A stretch of DNA of 64,000 bases from Bipolaris cookei (Eukaryota > Ascomycota > Dothideomycetes > Pleosporales > Pleosporaceae): contig NRSV01000001.1 in NCBI GenBank assembly GCA_002286855.1, positions 1 to 64,000 of the forward strand. Reading direction: 5' to 3'. The notes under the pieces are model-generated. The model was not told where the DNA came from, searched no databases, and was given only the letters and a program-made list of their open reading frames with translations. Positions 32,001 through 44,203 of this stretch are shown piece after piece; positions within the stretch are counted from its first letter, which is position 1, and each line of letters begins with the position of its first letter. The position numbers were made by a program, and so were the translations under genes.

Positions 32001-33975
32001 CATTCTAGTTCAGTTATTGATAGTGCTGGCCACTCCCACTCTTTCTCTTGGTAGCTATTGAAGCTTGGTGGTACTGTACTTGAGGGCGGGGGAAATAGTG
32101 CTTTTCGAAAGGCTCTACACTTTCCTTTAAAAGAGGTTTCTAGCGTCTCTCCTTGGATAGGAGGGATTCTTTCTACTCTCTTTTCCCTAGTATAGTCCAT
32201 AGCTTTAAAGATGGATTGTGCGTCTTCTTTTTCAAGGAAGTTATTCCAGTGCTCTCTTTTAGCTTTCTTGATTGCTGTTTGGTACGCTGTCCGTGCTATA
32301 AGGAAGTCTCTTTTAAAGAGATAGGCTTCCTCTATAGAGGTGGTTTGAAGTTGTTGCGCGAATGTTCTTTGGCAGTAAGATACGTTTTTTCTTAGCTTAG
32401 TTAGCTCCGGGCTCCACCAGGGCTTTGCTTTTGGCCCTTGTTTTAGTTGTGGAATTGCTTTATCTGCAGCTTGTTGGATTACTAGCGTAATAGCTTCTCC
32501 AATTGCTTCTAGCTGCAGCTTAAGCTCGTTGTCTTGGCCTAGGAGTAGGTTTCTTGAATCTGCTTTTCTTGGTTGGTTGATCTGATCTAGGGATTGTAGC
32601 GCTGGATTGTTCTGGATAGCTTTACCCAGCTCCTCTCTGAATAGGTCCCAGTCTGCCCTTTTCGTATTGTATCTTGTTTGGCTAGCAGGGTTATCGACTA
32701 GGTCCTTTGTTGTCTGGATGGAGAAGAGTATCCCATGGTGATCAGATCCAGGTTCTGTTGTGATTTGCCAGTCTTTTACTTTGTCTTCTAGATCTGGTGT
32801 AGCGATTGATAGATCTAGTGTTGTTTCTCTAGACATATTGCGTCTGAAGAAAGTTGTAGCTCCTGGCGTGTTAAGAAGGCTGAGGTTCTGGTCTTCTATC
32901 CAATCTGCTAGTGTTTAGCTGCCTTGGCTGGTTTTACAGCCTGAGTCCCATCAGGGGTGGTGCTCGTTGGCGTCCATTAGTAGTAGGGTAGATGTTGGTA
33001 GCTGGGTATTTGCGAGTATTCTTTGAAAGGTTTTTGTATTTTCTTCGTTTTTTTGGTTGTACACGTTGTAGATGTTGAGCTGTAAGCATCCTTCTTGGAT
33101 CATGATAGCAATAGCGTCAGGGTCGGCTATTTCCTCTAGCTGGCTAACCTCTGCTGTAAGAGATCTAGATATATAAAATAGAGCTCTTGGGCGGAGGTTT
33201 GGGCCTGCTTTTGGAAAGATTTGGTAGAAGCTTTGGTGGGCTATTGACTGTTACAACTTCCAAATGATATTGCTATGAGAAGGGCCAATGGCCAAGGCTC
33301 TTGGATAGCGACCACTGATACAGGCTTAAGGTCATAATGTGCTAGTTGTAGCGTTGATTCTGTGGCGTGTGGACTTTTATCAAGGTTTGCTTGTATTACC
33401 TTAAGGTTTTCTACCATTATTTAATAGATAGAAGAACCTCGCAGTCTCTGCTGTTAGCAAAGTGAGGTTTTTTTGCAGTTTTTGCATTTTGGTAGGGTGT
33501 GGTTGCAGGACTTCCCTTTGGTTTTGCAGATACTGCAGTGGTGCTGCGTAGTTAAGTGGTTTTCAGCACAGAATTGGCAGCTAGCTAGGTTTTTACACCT
33601 GCTAAAGTTATGTCCAAATCCTTGGCACTTACTGCATTGGGCAGTTAGTGGGATTTGGCGGTATTTCTCTACTGGGAGAGATTGGCCAAGAATTGTAATT
33701 CTACTGCCAATTTTCTTTGCTTCTTCTTCGGATTTAAAAGCAATAACAATGGTGCCTGTTGGCTTGCTCTTCCAGCTTCTAGAGATCCAATGGGGGTTGC
33801 CAACAATAGCTTGCCCTTTGTTATATGTAGGGATTTCTGTGTGGAGAATCTCTAGCGTTTCTGCACCTTCGAAGGTAGTGGGTACTTTATGGATTACTAG
33901 CTTCGTCCAGGACTCTATTGGCTGTGCTTTTTTGACTTCAAACTGGCTCTTTGTTTCTTTTGTTCCTGTCATTAA
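29053..33975 (-). mobile_element. Tad-type LINE (LINE-3), nearly full ORF2, split by a solo LTR
   Basis: Minus strand. The 3' end has a (TAA)n-type tail, seen as (ATT)6 at 29052-29069. ORF2 starts at 33417 (MVENLKVIQANLDKS) and contains endonuclease (SVVAIQEPW, stops near 32920-33240; SDHHGILF). The RT follows (AYRVITLLSCLGKVTERI, then frames between 31560 and 30930), then RNase H (29370-30593: VIYSDAP, YNGELEGIAMAFEYA, VYADNQAAI, KWAPGHTDIEGNEKADSLAKEA) and a CCHC-like CDLCKCGRPQTAEHLL motif. A solo LTR sits at 30723-30910. Upstream, part of ORF1 with zinc knuckles (CSKCQGFGHNFSRC, CQFCAENHLTTQHHC) occupies 33454-33972, and the element is cut there against LINE-4. Confidence 0.83.
30723..30910 (+). 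repeat. Solo LTR, family B, copy 2
   Basis: A 188-bp unit from TGTAACGGG to CGTTCACA, flanked by a perfect 5-bp duplication GGCGA (30718-30722 and 30911-30915). I read it as identical, inverted, to 22813-23000. The identity suggests both insertions and their reduction to solo LTRs are recent. It cuts LINE-3 ORF2 between the RT and RNase H domains. Confidence 0.88.
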
Positions 33976-35328
33976 AGGGCTTTCATAGGAGATTCTAACG
34001 GATAACCTCCCCCCCTGCCACGAGCCCGTATCTGGCGGCCTCTGGTAGGCTCACGCGGATGGTTCTGTTGTCTCTCTTCGATCATGCCCTGGCAGGTTGT
34101 GCGATAGGTCGCCATAGGCAGTCCTGGTCTCACTAGTGGGCGAGCAGGACGACCTCTCTGCCGCCTACTTTTTTGTCTTGCTGTGATTGAGTACCATATT
34201 TCGTCCATTTTCTTGCCGATCTCCTGGGTGACTTGGTGGCTAGCAGTTCTTATCGCCCTCTGTCGGGCCAGCGTATTGATGTATATGTAGATTGGCGGAG
34301 TGCCACTTTCCCTTTCTATCGCTGCTGTTGGTGTCCGTTTGTACGCGCCTGTAATCTTGAGGAGGCACTTATTTTGCACCTTTGCAAGCGTAGTTAGCGC
34401 TGTATTTGGTTGCCCTTGCCCTTTGTTCCCCACGGCCCAGATCTGGGATCCGTAGGTCATTGCTGGTCTAGCAACAGCCGTGTATATCAGCCGTGACTTC
34501 CTCACTGATGGTTCCCATGTGGATTCCGTGATTCGCGCAAGTGATTGGAATGCTGCAATGCCCTTGTCCGCCGCTCTAGTGATGTGATCGTGCCAGTTTA
34601 GGCCTGGGTCGAGCCAAACCCCCAGCACCCTCATTGAGGGGACTAGTTCAGCACTCTTTTCCTGGACCGTGATTGTTGATTGCAGGTCCTCTGTCTTCCT
34701 TCTCAATTTGGTGAAATGAATTAGCTGGTACTTCTCTGAGGCGAAGCTGGCTCCGAATCTTTGGGCCCAGTTGATACATTTGTCGTGAGCAATCGTGAGC
34801 CGTCAGCAGTTGTCTGACGTGGATTGGCCCCATGCAATCAGGTTTGTGTCATCTACGAATCCGAATCCTGTGGTTCCGTCTTGGACGTCCTGGAACCCCT
34901 CCAACAGCTCTGAGATGAAGAAGAGAAAGAGTATCGGCGACAGTGTCGATCCCTGGGGAATACCTGTCTCCATTTTTTTCCAGTCATCTGTGTAGTCGTT
35001 AAAGCATATCTTTGTGCGCCTACCTGTAAGGAACGATTCGACAAAGTCTACGGTCCACTCCGGGAATCCCTTCTTTCGCATTACCCAGAGTAGGCGTTAG
35101 TATGAGACATTGTCGAACGCTCCGGCCAGGTCTAGTGCTAGTACGGATACTACTGGTTGCTTCGCTGCCCATGCTGTTTGAATGCTGCCTGTGAGGAGTT
35201 CCAGCGCGGAGAGGGTGGACCTTTGCTTTCGTGCCCCCATTTGGTTGTACGGGATGAGGTTCCTTTCTCCCATTTCTGCCGCTATCCTGTTGGCTACGAT
35301 TTTTTCCACAACTTTCGCCATAGACGAG
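33975..35328 (-). mobile_element. 5'-truncated LINE (LINE-4), RT portion
   Basis: The minus strand is the same family as LINE-2. The RT begins at TMAKVVEKIVANRIAAEM (35328) and runs through ALDLAGAFDNVSY (then a TAA), GIPQGSTLSPILFLFF and GFGFVDDTN. The MRVLGVWLDPGLNWHDHI region leads to a C-terminal basic tail (RGGGYPLESPMKAL) ending at 33972. Stops or shifts are near 35098 and 34800. The left end abuts LINE-3. The right end is an abrupt 5' truncation into unique DNA. It preserves the uninterrupted sequence of the family-B LTR target site. Confidence 0.78.
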
Positions 35329-35761
35329 ACAGAATAATACATAGGTGTTTTAATAAATTGGCTCTGATGGTAAGTTACATCGGGCAGTAGTTTCTTGCTA
35401 GATCACAATCAAATCGAAAACAGCATTCGTGTATAGGGTTTCCGCGATGAAACCCTATGGTTTAGGAGAACAAAGTATCTAGCTTTGTGCAATACGAGCA
35501 TGGTTATGAGCCATAAAGAGGGAAACAACGAACATAGATGCAGTAGACTTGTCAAGATGATGAACAGAAAAGAAGCGTTCAACGCCCGTAATTTGGTATC
35601 TCTTGTGGCCAAAGAAAAGTAAAGACAATTCCCACTCACTCCATACGCTATGCCAAGCCCCAAAATGCACCCAGTCTCAGTGTCTAACGCCACTATGCAA
35701 TGAGAACGTATCCAAATTCTAAAGTTTATAATCATCCAACCCACATGCAAACGATAAGCGC

Positions 35762-37727
35762 CTATCCTTCATCCGAGTCGACTACCATGCTTTCGCCAAA
35801 AGTGCTGACATCCTCGACTGCTCCACCCTGTGCATGGCGTCTCCTGCGGCTCCGTCTGCCCGCAACGCGATTTTGTTCAATCTCCCGTAGCTTGCCACTC
35901 ATACGGCGCTCCAGCTCTTCAATCTCTTCGTTCTCTTCTGGTTCACTTGCAAAGGTTGATGCAGCAGCCGGGTCGGACTGCGCATGCCCACTATCGGACT
36001 CGTTGACTTCCAAAGCGCGGTTGAGGAGATCAGTGGCCATGGGGTCTTGGGGCGCGACGGCAAGGGCTTCGTGCAGGGTGACAATGGCGTCCCAGCTACG
36101 GTCCATATTAAGGAGTACTAGTGCTCTTGCCGCAAATACGCTGGGATCCTTTGTGCCATGGCGAAGGACGTCGTCGAAAGTGGCAAGTGATTCGCTGTAT
36201 TTCTCGTGCTTGCGAAGGGCATGGGCAAGGTTTATCCGTGTGGGTATCCAAGTATCAGGATCTGCTTCGTTTTGCTCTGAGAAGGCGAGTGCTCGGCGGA
36301 AAAAGTGTATGGCGTCGACAAATTGCCCCTCATGGAAATAGACAACGCCCATTTCGTTAAGTAGGCAGGGATCATTCTCACACAAGTCATATGATGTCTT
36401 GAGATACTCTTTTGCCAAGGTCAGGTTATTTAGTTGGAGGTTCTGCATGCCGAGGAACATCTGGGGCAGGTGGGAGCCTTGGAACAATCGTGCAGCGGTT
36501 GAGTAGGCAGAAATGGCCTGATCGTGCTCGCCCTCAGCGGCAAAGGTATGTGCGAAGCCAATCCATGCGGGCCCAAAGTGCGGATCCATCATGGACGACT
36601 TTGAAAAGTATCGGCGCGCTTCGGCTATGCGTCCGATTGCAAGATAGTATGTGCCGACAGCAAACCACACGCACGGTTCCGAGGCATGTGTGTCCGCAAG
36701 CTCATGGGCGAGGAGGAAGAGTGTATTTTTCTCGCCCAGTTCGTGCAGAGATGCTATGTGTATGGGCATGATGTTGAAATTGTATTTGTCATTGGAAAGA
36801 ACAGACGAGGTAAGGGCAAGGGTATCGCGGAATCTACACAGGGTGAACATGAGGTCGGCCTTAGAGAGAACAATGTCCGGGTTCTCGCCGAGGTTGTAGT
36901 GAGTGGTAAGGGTCTCGGTAGCATTCGCGAACTCCTCGGGTCTGGTGTATTTGGACAGACGGGTGGTATAGAGTGTCTTTGTGAAGGAGGCGGCTTCTTG
37001 CGACAGTGAAGGATTGCTGGAAACGTTGATGGTGTCGAAGTTGAGCGACTCGAGAAATTTCCACTCCTCATCCGGAGCCATGAGTGAGTTGGACATGAGG
37101 GCGTCGAAGGCCTCGAAACACTGGACGTCAATCTGGACGGCCGTCTTATAGCACTCCTTTGCGCGGTCGAACGAGTTCAGCTTGGCGTAGCAAACGCCGC
37201 GCAGGTAGCACATGGCGGCCTCAGACTTGATGTTGTCGGCATTCTCGCGGTCGCGCTCCTCGCTCGTGGGCAGGCGCTCGTTGCGTGAACCAGAGCGGTG
37301 ATGGCGGGGGCCGTGGCGTGTATTTACATGGACATGGCGCAACTTGGTACGGGCGCTGTCTGGGGCAGCAATGAGATGGGTGGGGTTCTTGTCGCCGAGG
37401 ATATGCAGGGCGTCATCCGTCTTGCCCAGCTTGATGGCGCAGTGCGCAGCGAGATAGCGACATTGGGGAGTGCGGTCAATCAGATTGCCACGCGCAAGCA
37501 GGGCCTGCGTGCGGTTGTAATTGCCCGTAGTGAAGTGGACTTGGGCCAGCCAAAAGGCGTCTTGGTCATCGTCTGTGGGGTGTCGTGAGTGGCCAGGGTA
37601 GTAGTGGTGGGCGAGGGCAGGGCAGCATACCAGTGAGGGCCAGCAGCTTGTCGGCAACAAAGATGGCCGTGTCGTACTGGCAGCGGTTGAGGGCCTCCTG
37701 GCGCCATTCGCGAAGATAATTTTCCAT
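35762..37727 (-). CDS. cut9: Anaphase-promoting complex subunit 6 (Cut9/Cdc16 homologue)
   Basis: TPR-repeat scaffold subunit of the APC/C ubiquitin ligase that drives exit from mitosis. Two exons, 37631-37727 and 35762-37572, are joined through a 58-nt intron (GTATGC...CACAG), giving 635 aa. The N-terminus (MENYLREWRQEALNRCQYDTAIFVADKLLAL) matches the dimerisation region of the family. Multiple TPRs follow: LLAHELADTHASEPCVWFAVGTYY, GRIAEARRYFSKSSMMDPHFGPAW, NNLTLAKEYLKTSYDL, LNEMGVVYFHEGQFVDAIHF. The tail is acidic (about residues 570-635) with an Arg-rich stretch. Family members are 600-850 aa, so the length fits. It is divergent from the yju2 homologue (starts 313 bp apart), suggesting a shared promoter between two essential genes. 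Confidence 0.88.
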
Positions 37728-38040
37728 GGTGCCGAGCTGCTGTGGCCATGTGCTGGGGGAGTAATCGATGCGTGGGAGGGTGGGTCTTTTGGTGGATTAA
37801 GGCAAATGGGTGATTGTGTATATTACATGTGTATGTCCATGCACACAAAGGCGACGCGTGGGCGCCTGCATGACACGAAAGCACATGTTTGCGGGGTTGC
37901 CGCGGACTTAATGATTAGTCAGCTATGTTAGTCAGCAAAACTGGCTTCGCGCTGAGAATAGGCTGCCGCTCCATCTCAACCTTGTACAACACCACACAAC
38001 ACTTCGACAGAGAACTCGTCCAAGGCACCCACCGCCCGCC

Positions 38041-38907
38041 ATGTCCGAACGAAAAGTCCTCACCAAATACTACCCCCCCGACTTTGACCCTTCCAAAATC
38101 ACCCGTCAGCGCGGCCCTAAGAATGCTGGACCCAAGCTCATGACCGTCCGCCTTATGGCGCCCTTCTCCATGAAATGCACGCACTGTGGCGAGTTCATCT
38201 ACAAAGGCCGCAAGTTCAATGCTCGCAAGGAAACCACTGATCAAAAATACTACAACATTGCCGTCTTCCGCTTCTATATCCGCTGCACCCGCTGCTCTGG
38301 CGAAATCACCTTCAAAACCGACCCCAAGAACATGGACTACGAATGCGAGCGCGGCGCAAAGCGCAACTTTGAGCCCTGGAGAGAAGCCAAGCTCAATGAG
38401 GAGACCGAGGAGGAGCGCTTGGACCGCCTTGAAAAAGAGGAGGCGGAGCGCGACGCCATGAAGGAGCTCGAGACAAAAGTAGTCGACGCCAAAACCGAAA
38501 TGGCCATTGCCGATGCTCTGGATGAGATTCGCTCGAGGAACGCGCGTCTCGAGAAAACAGAGAGCCTGGGTACTCGACCCGACGTCAAGCCTGATGCTGC
38601 CGATGAGCGCAGGAAGAAACAAGACGAAGAGGACGCTGAGGCAGCACGACAAGCTTTTGCTAGTCGGAGCATGCCAGATATTGGTGAGGAAGCTATCGAC
38701 GAGGATATGATGGATGACCCTATAGACGTGCCTGTTGTCGCATCCTTCAGCAAGAAACCAAAAGAAAAGAAAGACTTTAGCGCCGCACTCGGCATCAAGA
38801 AGGCACCAGCACCTACCCCGGCCCCTCAACCTCAAGTTAAATCAGCCCCGCCACCATCAAAGCTGTCTACTATGCTTGTCCCCGGCTATGACAGCGATAG
38901 TGACTGA
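38041..38907 (+). CDS. yju2: Pre-mRNA splicing factor Yju2/Cwc16 (CCDC94 homologue)
   Basis: Nuclear spliceosome protein that acts at branching (step I) with the NineTeen complex. Intronless, 288 aa. The N-terminus SERKVLTKYYPPDFDPSKI is nearly invariant in the family. A zinc-binding set follows: C46/C49 (CTHC) and C82/C85 (CTRC) around YKGRKFNARKE. Then come the conserved TFKTDPKNMDYECERGAKRNFEPW (about residues 90-113), a long charged coiled coil (115-215) and a low-complexity Pro-rich tail ending GYDSDSD. The first ATG in frame with the conserved start was used. It is the best-conserved gene in the window and a good anchor for synteny. Confidence 0.93.
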   Translation: MSERKVLTKYYPPDFDPSKITRQRGPKNAGPKLMTVRLMAPFSMKCTHCGEFIYKGRKFNARKETTDQKYYNIAVFRFYIRCTRCSGEITFKTDPKNMDYECERGAKRNFEPWREAKLNEETEEERLDRLEKEEAERDAMKELETKVVDAKTEMAIADALDEIRSRNARLEKTESLGTRPDVKPDAADERRKKQDEEDAEAARQAFASRSMPDIGEEAIDEDMMDDPIDVPVVASFSKKPKEKKDFSAALGIKKAPAPTPAPQPQVKSAPPPSKLSTMLVPGYDSDSD

Positions 38908-39923
38908 GATGAATTTAGCGCCACGAAGCCAATACAGCTCTGCACCCCTACCAACCCTGTTCCGAGCGTCAGACATGCACGAGAATTGCTATCAAGTCGA
39001 GCAGGTATAGAACAACTTAAACGCCGTTATGATGAAGGACAGTAATCAGCGCCAGATTTGTATTCTAATATGACAGCGAAAAAAACCATATCCTGACCAA
39101 TCCGGAATGCAGGGTTACACTTGTAGCTCCCGACCTCAATGCTACCGCAGAAATGCCGTTGGCTTTCCATAGTGTGCATTCACCATGCCTCTACTGACTC
39201 GATCAGGGTAGCCAGTAGCTCGGGTAATTAGCTAATGGGCCGCACCGTGTACCCAGTGTTCAAGCTCGCTTTCTCCTCGACTCAGTACACAGGTGGGTGA
39301 CCCTAGATATCTGTGCGCTATCCTTGCTCCGTGAATCTCATCACGCCCGCTTCTTACTCAACAATATCTTGATGTAATCAATACAAGTTACCCAAACAAA
39401 ATAAATGCATTCACTTTATTGCGTTTAAACAGCCATCTATCTTTTTGATGTTCTGAACCCCTTTGAGCGACATCCCGTAAGAAGCCTGGCGAGAAAAACG
39501 ACGTGCATTCCCTTTTGTACCTACCGTATAGATCAAACTCTCTTCTCGCAAGCTCTTAGTCTGATAATATCTTCATTCAGCCATCTAGTATTCCCGAAAC
39601 GACAGCATCTTGGCAAAGTATGCATCGATACGATCTCACCTTGATATCAATATAAGACTTGCTTTTTCCCTCTCTTGCGCCTTCGCGCCGCTTGCAATGA
39701 ACGCTCTTGCAAGGATCCGTTTTCACTTTCATTACCGATTGCTTACCGCTTATACGCTGCAGCTATGCCAAATCTAGACAAGTCAATTCACCTGGCTTCC
39801 GCGCCTTGTTTTGACACACTCCCCCTCGCTCGCCAGGTACGAATATGATTTCAACTTCGTTTCGCTCTTGTAGCTTCTACCTAAAACACATTCATTCTCG
39901 TATATTATACGGCAAATTGCAAG
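38908..39923. other. No gene recognised
   Basis: 1.0 kb between yju2 and a secreted-protein relic, with only short chance frames and no repeat copies. A pyrimidine-rich stretch and CTACC-rich leader around 39860-39900 may be promoter of the next gene. Confidence 0.35.
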
Positions 39924-41204
39924 ATGAAGCTCATATCCCTGGTCGTTACCGTCTCCGTACATTTAGTTTTTCTGGCTGCAGGTGAGATACTTCAGTCGGG
40001 ACTCACTAACACATCTCGCACAAAATACTCCAATCCAGCAATCAGTTCTGGTGCAAAAACAATCCATGTCACGGCTACGGATAACGATCTAGGGCACCAG
40101 GTAACTTGCAGAGGGACTAAATTACTCTTTGGCACCACACTCAACCCTGACCAAGCCGTCCTACACTGCAGACCACTAACCACCCCGTGGCATGGTACTC
40201 TGGTAAACAAATTGACTACGTGGGGTTATAACGATATTAGCGATGACGAAGCAATGAAGGGATCTTGCGACTTTAAAACAAAATACAGTGCCTTGACGCG
40301 AGCTTTCAGTGAGTGGGGTATCAGCATGGAGGACACCAAACATGGTGAACCTAACCGCTGTTTCGTTGTCGTTCATTAAGATAGCCCTATTGCTGAGAGG
40401 AATCCTGATGGATCTCTTCCGCAAAGGTCGACACAACATTACACTGTCAACGGACGGAGATACAGAGTAAGCTAGAGCCAATCCTTCCCCGCGGTTCCAC
40501 TACTTAATTTCCTAACAAATTGCATTCTCTACAGTCAATTGGTGCGCATTTCATCACTGGTGTGAACAGGCAAGACGGTTACATATTCATTCTTGATCGT
40601 AGTTCTCCCGAGACCAAGGCCCGCATGCTGTGGAATATCCCCCAGCACATTTCAATCTCGCGCGATAAAATGCCTGCCTTGAGATCCAGTCCAGACATTG
40701 CCTGGGGTTTCTGGAATAGGGTGAGCGGCCATAATCTAGGAGGTATCAGCGCTTTTATTTCTTTCGACGTCACCAACGAAGATACTGGGCGCATCATTGA
40801 CCATGCGATGGAGAAAAATGGTTACATCGTAGTGCCGCCCTGGCCAGGAGTTCGATTCAATTCTGGAACTGAAGAGTATAGGGCTCTTCTGGGTAATTCG
40901 GCCTCTTCTCTCATCATCTTCCTGCGTTCCAACTCCAAAGTCAACATAGTACAATATTGTCGCCTTGACTGACATGTGTCTCAGGATCACCAAATGGTAT
41001 AGGTGTAAGCTACTTTCTCACCCAGCACAAGAGGGAGATGGGAGACAATATGTTAGCCACATCATTTCCTTTACGGAAGATGATCCCACAGGGTGGCCCA
41101 ACTTGCTTTTCAAGATTGATTGGGCACCGCCGCCACCGCCGCCGCCGTCACCACCGTCTGCAACACGGCCTTTATATGCGAAGAACATTGGTGAGCACAC
41201 TTGA
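39924..41204 (+). pseudogene. Secreted protein of unknown family, disrupted
   Basis: The ATG at 39924 opens a frame with a signal peptide (KLISLVVTVSVHLVFLAAG). It reads to a TAA at 40377-40379, but the same frame continues sensibly beyond it (DSPIAERNPDGSLPQRSTQ...). A canonical intron follows at about 40469-40533 (GTAAGC...CTAAC...CTACAG). The next exon (about 40534-40891: ISIGAHFITGV-like start, SPDIAWGFWNRV, NLGGISAFISFDVTNEDTG, GYIVVPPWPGVRFNSGTEEY) ends at a second intron (GTAATT...TCTCAG, to 40984). After that the frame must shift near 41030 to continue as YVSHIISFTEDDPTGWPNLLFKI and a poly-Pro tail. One stop (CAA to TAA would be a CpA change) and one shift make it a likely pseudogene. 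I do not recognise the family. Confidence 0.55.
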
Positions 41205-43492
41205 GAGTTGCGAAGTGAGGAGCAAAGTCATATGGAAGGTGTAACGATTTTGGGTAGTAGCAGAGATGATAAGCACGTTGCCAGGGAGCATATGATCTGG
41301 ACAACGTAGTTGTCACACAGCAGGCTATAGACCTGGGATATATACTAGAAAGAGTTGGATCAGACTGATCAATACCAATTCTTGGATGATAGGCAGTGAC
41401 CAATGTATCATTACAGTAGTCCATAGTCAGTGTAGCTCCAATCCCAACCCCATCTTTCCCTTCCTTTTCCTAGGCCAACAAGCGTCCCCTCCACCCCTTC
41501 TCGACCCTCTTCTCACTCTCTACCCTCACAATCCTAAACCACACACTATACACCCCCTCCCCCTTCATGTCTCAAACGCCTACACGCCACACGCGCAGCA
41601 TTGCGATGACCGCTCAGGAACACAGTTGCGGTGAGGTTTAGGGAAGAAGTTTTAAGAATAAGGAAGTTTGTGAGGGATAAGAGAATGAAGGGAAGGTAAG
41701 GTCAATATTGTTATTCTTTGTTGTATCAACACATCCACATATTTCAAGTCCTTGTAGTCATCTACCAAAGAAAAAGGGTTCAGGCCCGCGACTCTAAGTA
41801 TTTACTCATGTGAATTCATCACTAAGCTCGTATGCATATTTAGCAGTCTTATGAGTCCTATTGTGTAAAGTCTCAGGCTCAGAAGGCTTACGCAGCTGTC
41901 GCATACGTCACCTTTTGCCCTAGTTCTCTTACTTTGCGCTTTGCTTTTTGCTTTTTGCTTCTAGTTTGACAAGCTACAGGCGTAATACGCTACGAGAACA
42001 GCAATTCGATTGCTACTCAAACTATTTGCTTATGCCGGCTTTGCCCAAGCAAGCTACTTACTTTCAGCAAACTTTGCCAATCTTCTACTATAGTTAGCTC
42101 TTTCTCTCTAGTATGTTATCTAGGGATTTCCTGTAGTTAGCTGGGCGTCTGCTATTTTCGTACCTCAAATAGATCGTTGCTTTCTACTCTTCTTCCTCCA
42201 CTCGTTCACTTTCACTGCGTGAAGTCGGCCTCACATATTGGTATGTAGTCAAGATTGATAGATTGACTACGATATCAGTGATCAGCTGTAGAACTGTTCA
42301 CGTTCTTTGTTGAAAGATGCAGTCCTTCTAATCGGCCACGTTGAGTGCTTTGCCAAAAGTGCGGCAAAGCGGTAGCTCAGGATAATATTACCAGTTACTC
42401 AACTATTCACTGCCTTCATAATCAAGCCGTAACCACTGGACTTGCGGTGTAGATCGAGGTTGCAGTTGTTATTGCACCGGCCGCACAAAGCAAATTGCCA
42501 GTCAGCTTTCTCTAATTTAACGCTTTAGCGTCGATACACGATGAACTGTACATGGGTACTGTGGGAACACAGCGACAAGGTAATTACAGGCTAGGACAAC
42601 ACGCCACTAATTACGGCATCAGCCTTGTTGACCTTTTGGGAAATGTAGGCCGAAGCCAGACACGGGTATGATGACTAGACGCATCGATGAATCCGACATC
42701 TTGTCGCCCTAAATCACGGGCCACCAAGTTTCATGTTGGAAACGTGGTCTAGATGTTTCGTTTCGCTTACTCGTACTAATGTAGGGCAAAGGTCATCACG
42801 TGATGGGTGTCTTGACGAGAACTAGGCTGGGCCGCGATATGCTAAGGTTTCACATGTCAGCCTCAAGCTTGCCTCCCAACAAAAATTGCCTAGGTAGGCA
42901 CGGCAGATATGATAAAAATGTACATATGTCATCAGGCCAAGCCATCTATGTATATGAGAATGCACGACTGTTTCGCATCGTTGTGTCGTCTAATAGGCTG
43001 GGTTACCCCTGACTGCCGTCCCAGCAGACCTTTGCTTGAAACTCGCCAGGGAACATGTGCTTGACTATCAAAGCCTTACCACAATCGATCAGTCAGAGAT
43101 CTCGGTGCGGCAGCGAAGTATGTTGTAGTTCCATTGGAGTCTTTGGATGCGCATTCTCGGAAAGCACTATCCAAGGCCATTTTCGGTCCCTTTTCTATAC
43201 TTTCTATTATCGTTCTCTTCCACAGAGTGATTTCTAAAATTTAGACATCATACTAAAGGTATGTTTAGTCCAGGAATTCTTTTACACGCTCCACATGGCA
43301 TTGTCAAGGTTCTTTTGTATAGTTGAATTTGAAAAATCCCATGCGAATTCACGGTTGACCCATAACGTGTGTAATTTTCCAGGAACGGAATCTGATCGAT
43401 GGGTGGCTAATGGCTTACTCATTGTGATATCAATGTATTCAACACCTGCGCGTGTAGATCACGCTAACTTGCCAATTGCATAGTGGTTGTTT
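41205..43492. other. Gene-poor spacer (2.3 kb)
   Basis: No frame with recognisable protein features on either strand. Small sequence oddities are a GCTTTTT repeat near 41940-41960 and CT-rich runs near 41450-41570. Degraded repeats are likely but I could match none to other parts of the window. Confidence 0.35.
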
Positions 43493-43556
43493 ACAATTTG
43501 AGGGTTTGTGCTATATAGTGTGACTGTGACGCTTCGGCTTTGGCGAGGCTATATCA
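43493..43556 (-). repeat. Possible LINE-3 tail fragment
   Basis: TACAATTTGAGGGTTTGTGCTATAT...GTGACTGTGACGCTTCGGC resembles 29138-29200 in the LINE-3 3' UTR (TACAATTTGGTACGTTGTGCTGTAT...GTGACTATGGTGCTTCGGC) over about 60 bp. It lies right beside solo LTR C copy 2, as if the LTR had hit a LINE relic. Similarity is modest. Confidence 0.35.
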
Positions 43557-43561
43557 ATATA

Positions 43562-43738
43562 TGTTAAAATTAGGTCTCTTTCCATAATATGACTATGTAA
43601 TGGACGGTTCTGTTGGGGCTAAAAGTGGTTGTTGAGTGTGTAGATTGCTAACTATGTATAGCTTGACTGATGATATAGGGCAGCGCCAAGTCAGGTGACC
43701 TAGCGTCCTCATGACATGTGATTGGAGTATTTTCAACA
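43562..43738 (-). repeat. Solo LTR, family C, copy 2
   Basis: A 177-bp inverted counterpart of 9902-10075 with ends TGTTAAAATT and TTTTCAACA. Flanking pentamers ATATA (43557-43561) and ATACA (43739-43743) differ by one base, so the target duplication has decayed. Overall identity to copy 1 is high but with several substitutions, so this family is older than family B. Confidence 0.7.
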
Positions 43739-43977
43739 ATACAGATATTTTCTGCTTTGAATAAAGAACCAAATTAACCCAACTACAGCACATTACACAG
43801 TGGTGCGCCACTTGACTGCTGTTTAACAGGTATTCACGAGCACTTATTGAATTTGTCATCTAAAAAGTCTCACTCACGTTGACAATTTGAGTTTCCTGTC
43901 AGTTCCGACCCAAGGATTACTACTCCGACAACATATACTGGTCTATGGTTACCCAAAATGCTGATAAAGTGCATTGT

Positions 43978-44203
43978 TGTTGAGAATATATGAGTTCAGT
44001 CCAGGGTGGAAGGTCCTTGGGGTCACGTAATATCTCGTTGTGGTAGGCACTGTCCAGTTGGTCATAGCTCCAACCACAAAAGGGTGAGAATAGTAGTTAG
44101 ATACACGATAGTCAAGACAATACGTTGTAGCCACCCTACCTTGTCCCTCCTCCCACTCTATTATCTATGGTAGTCATACTACCAGAGGGACTTCATTTCA
44201 ACA
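43978..44203 (+). repeat. Solo LTR, family A, copy 2
   Basis: A 226-bp unit, TGTTGAGAATATATG...TTTCAACA, with a perfect duplication ATTGT (43973-43977 and 44204-44208). It is the inverted counterpart of 526-752. It lies 352 bp upstream of the start codon of the dehydrogenase gene and so may contribute promoter sequence. Confidence 0.82.

Noticed and set aside
37915..38835. 306-codon frame antisense to yju2
   Set aside because: The sense frame is a highly conserved splicing factor, so this is a shadow.
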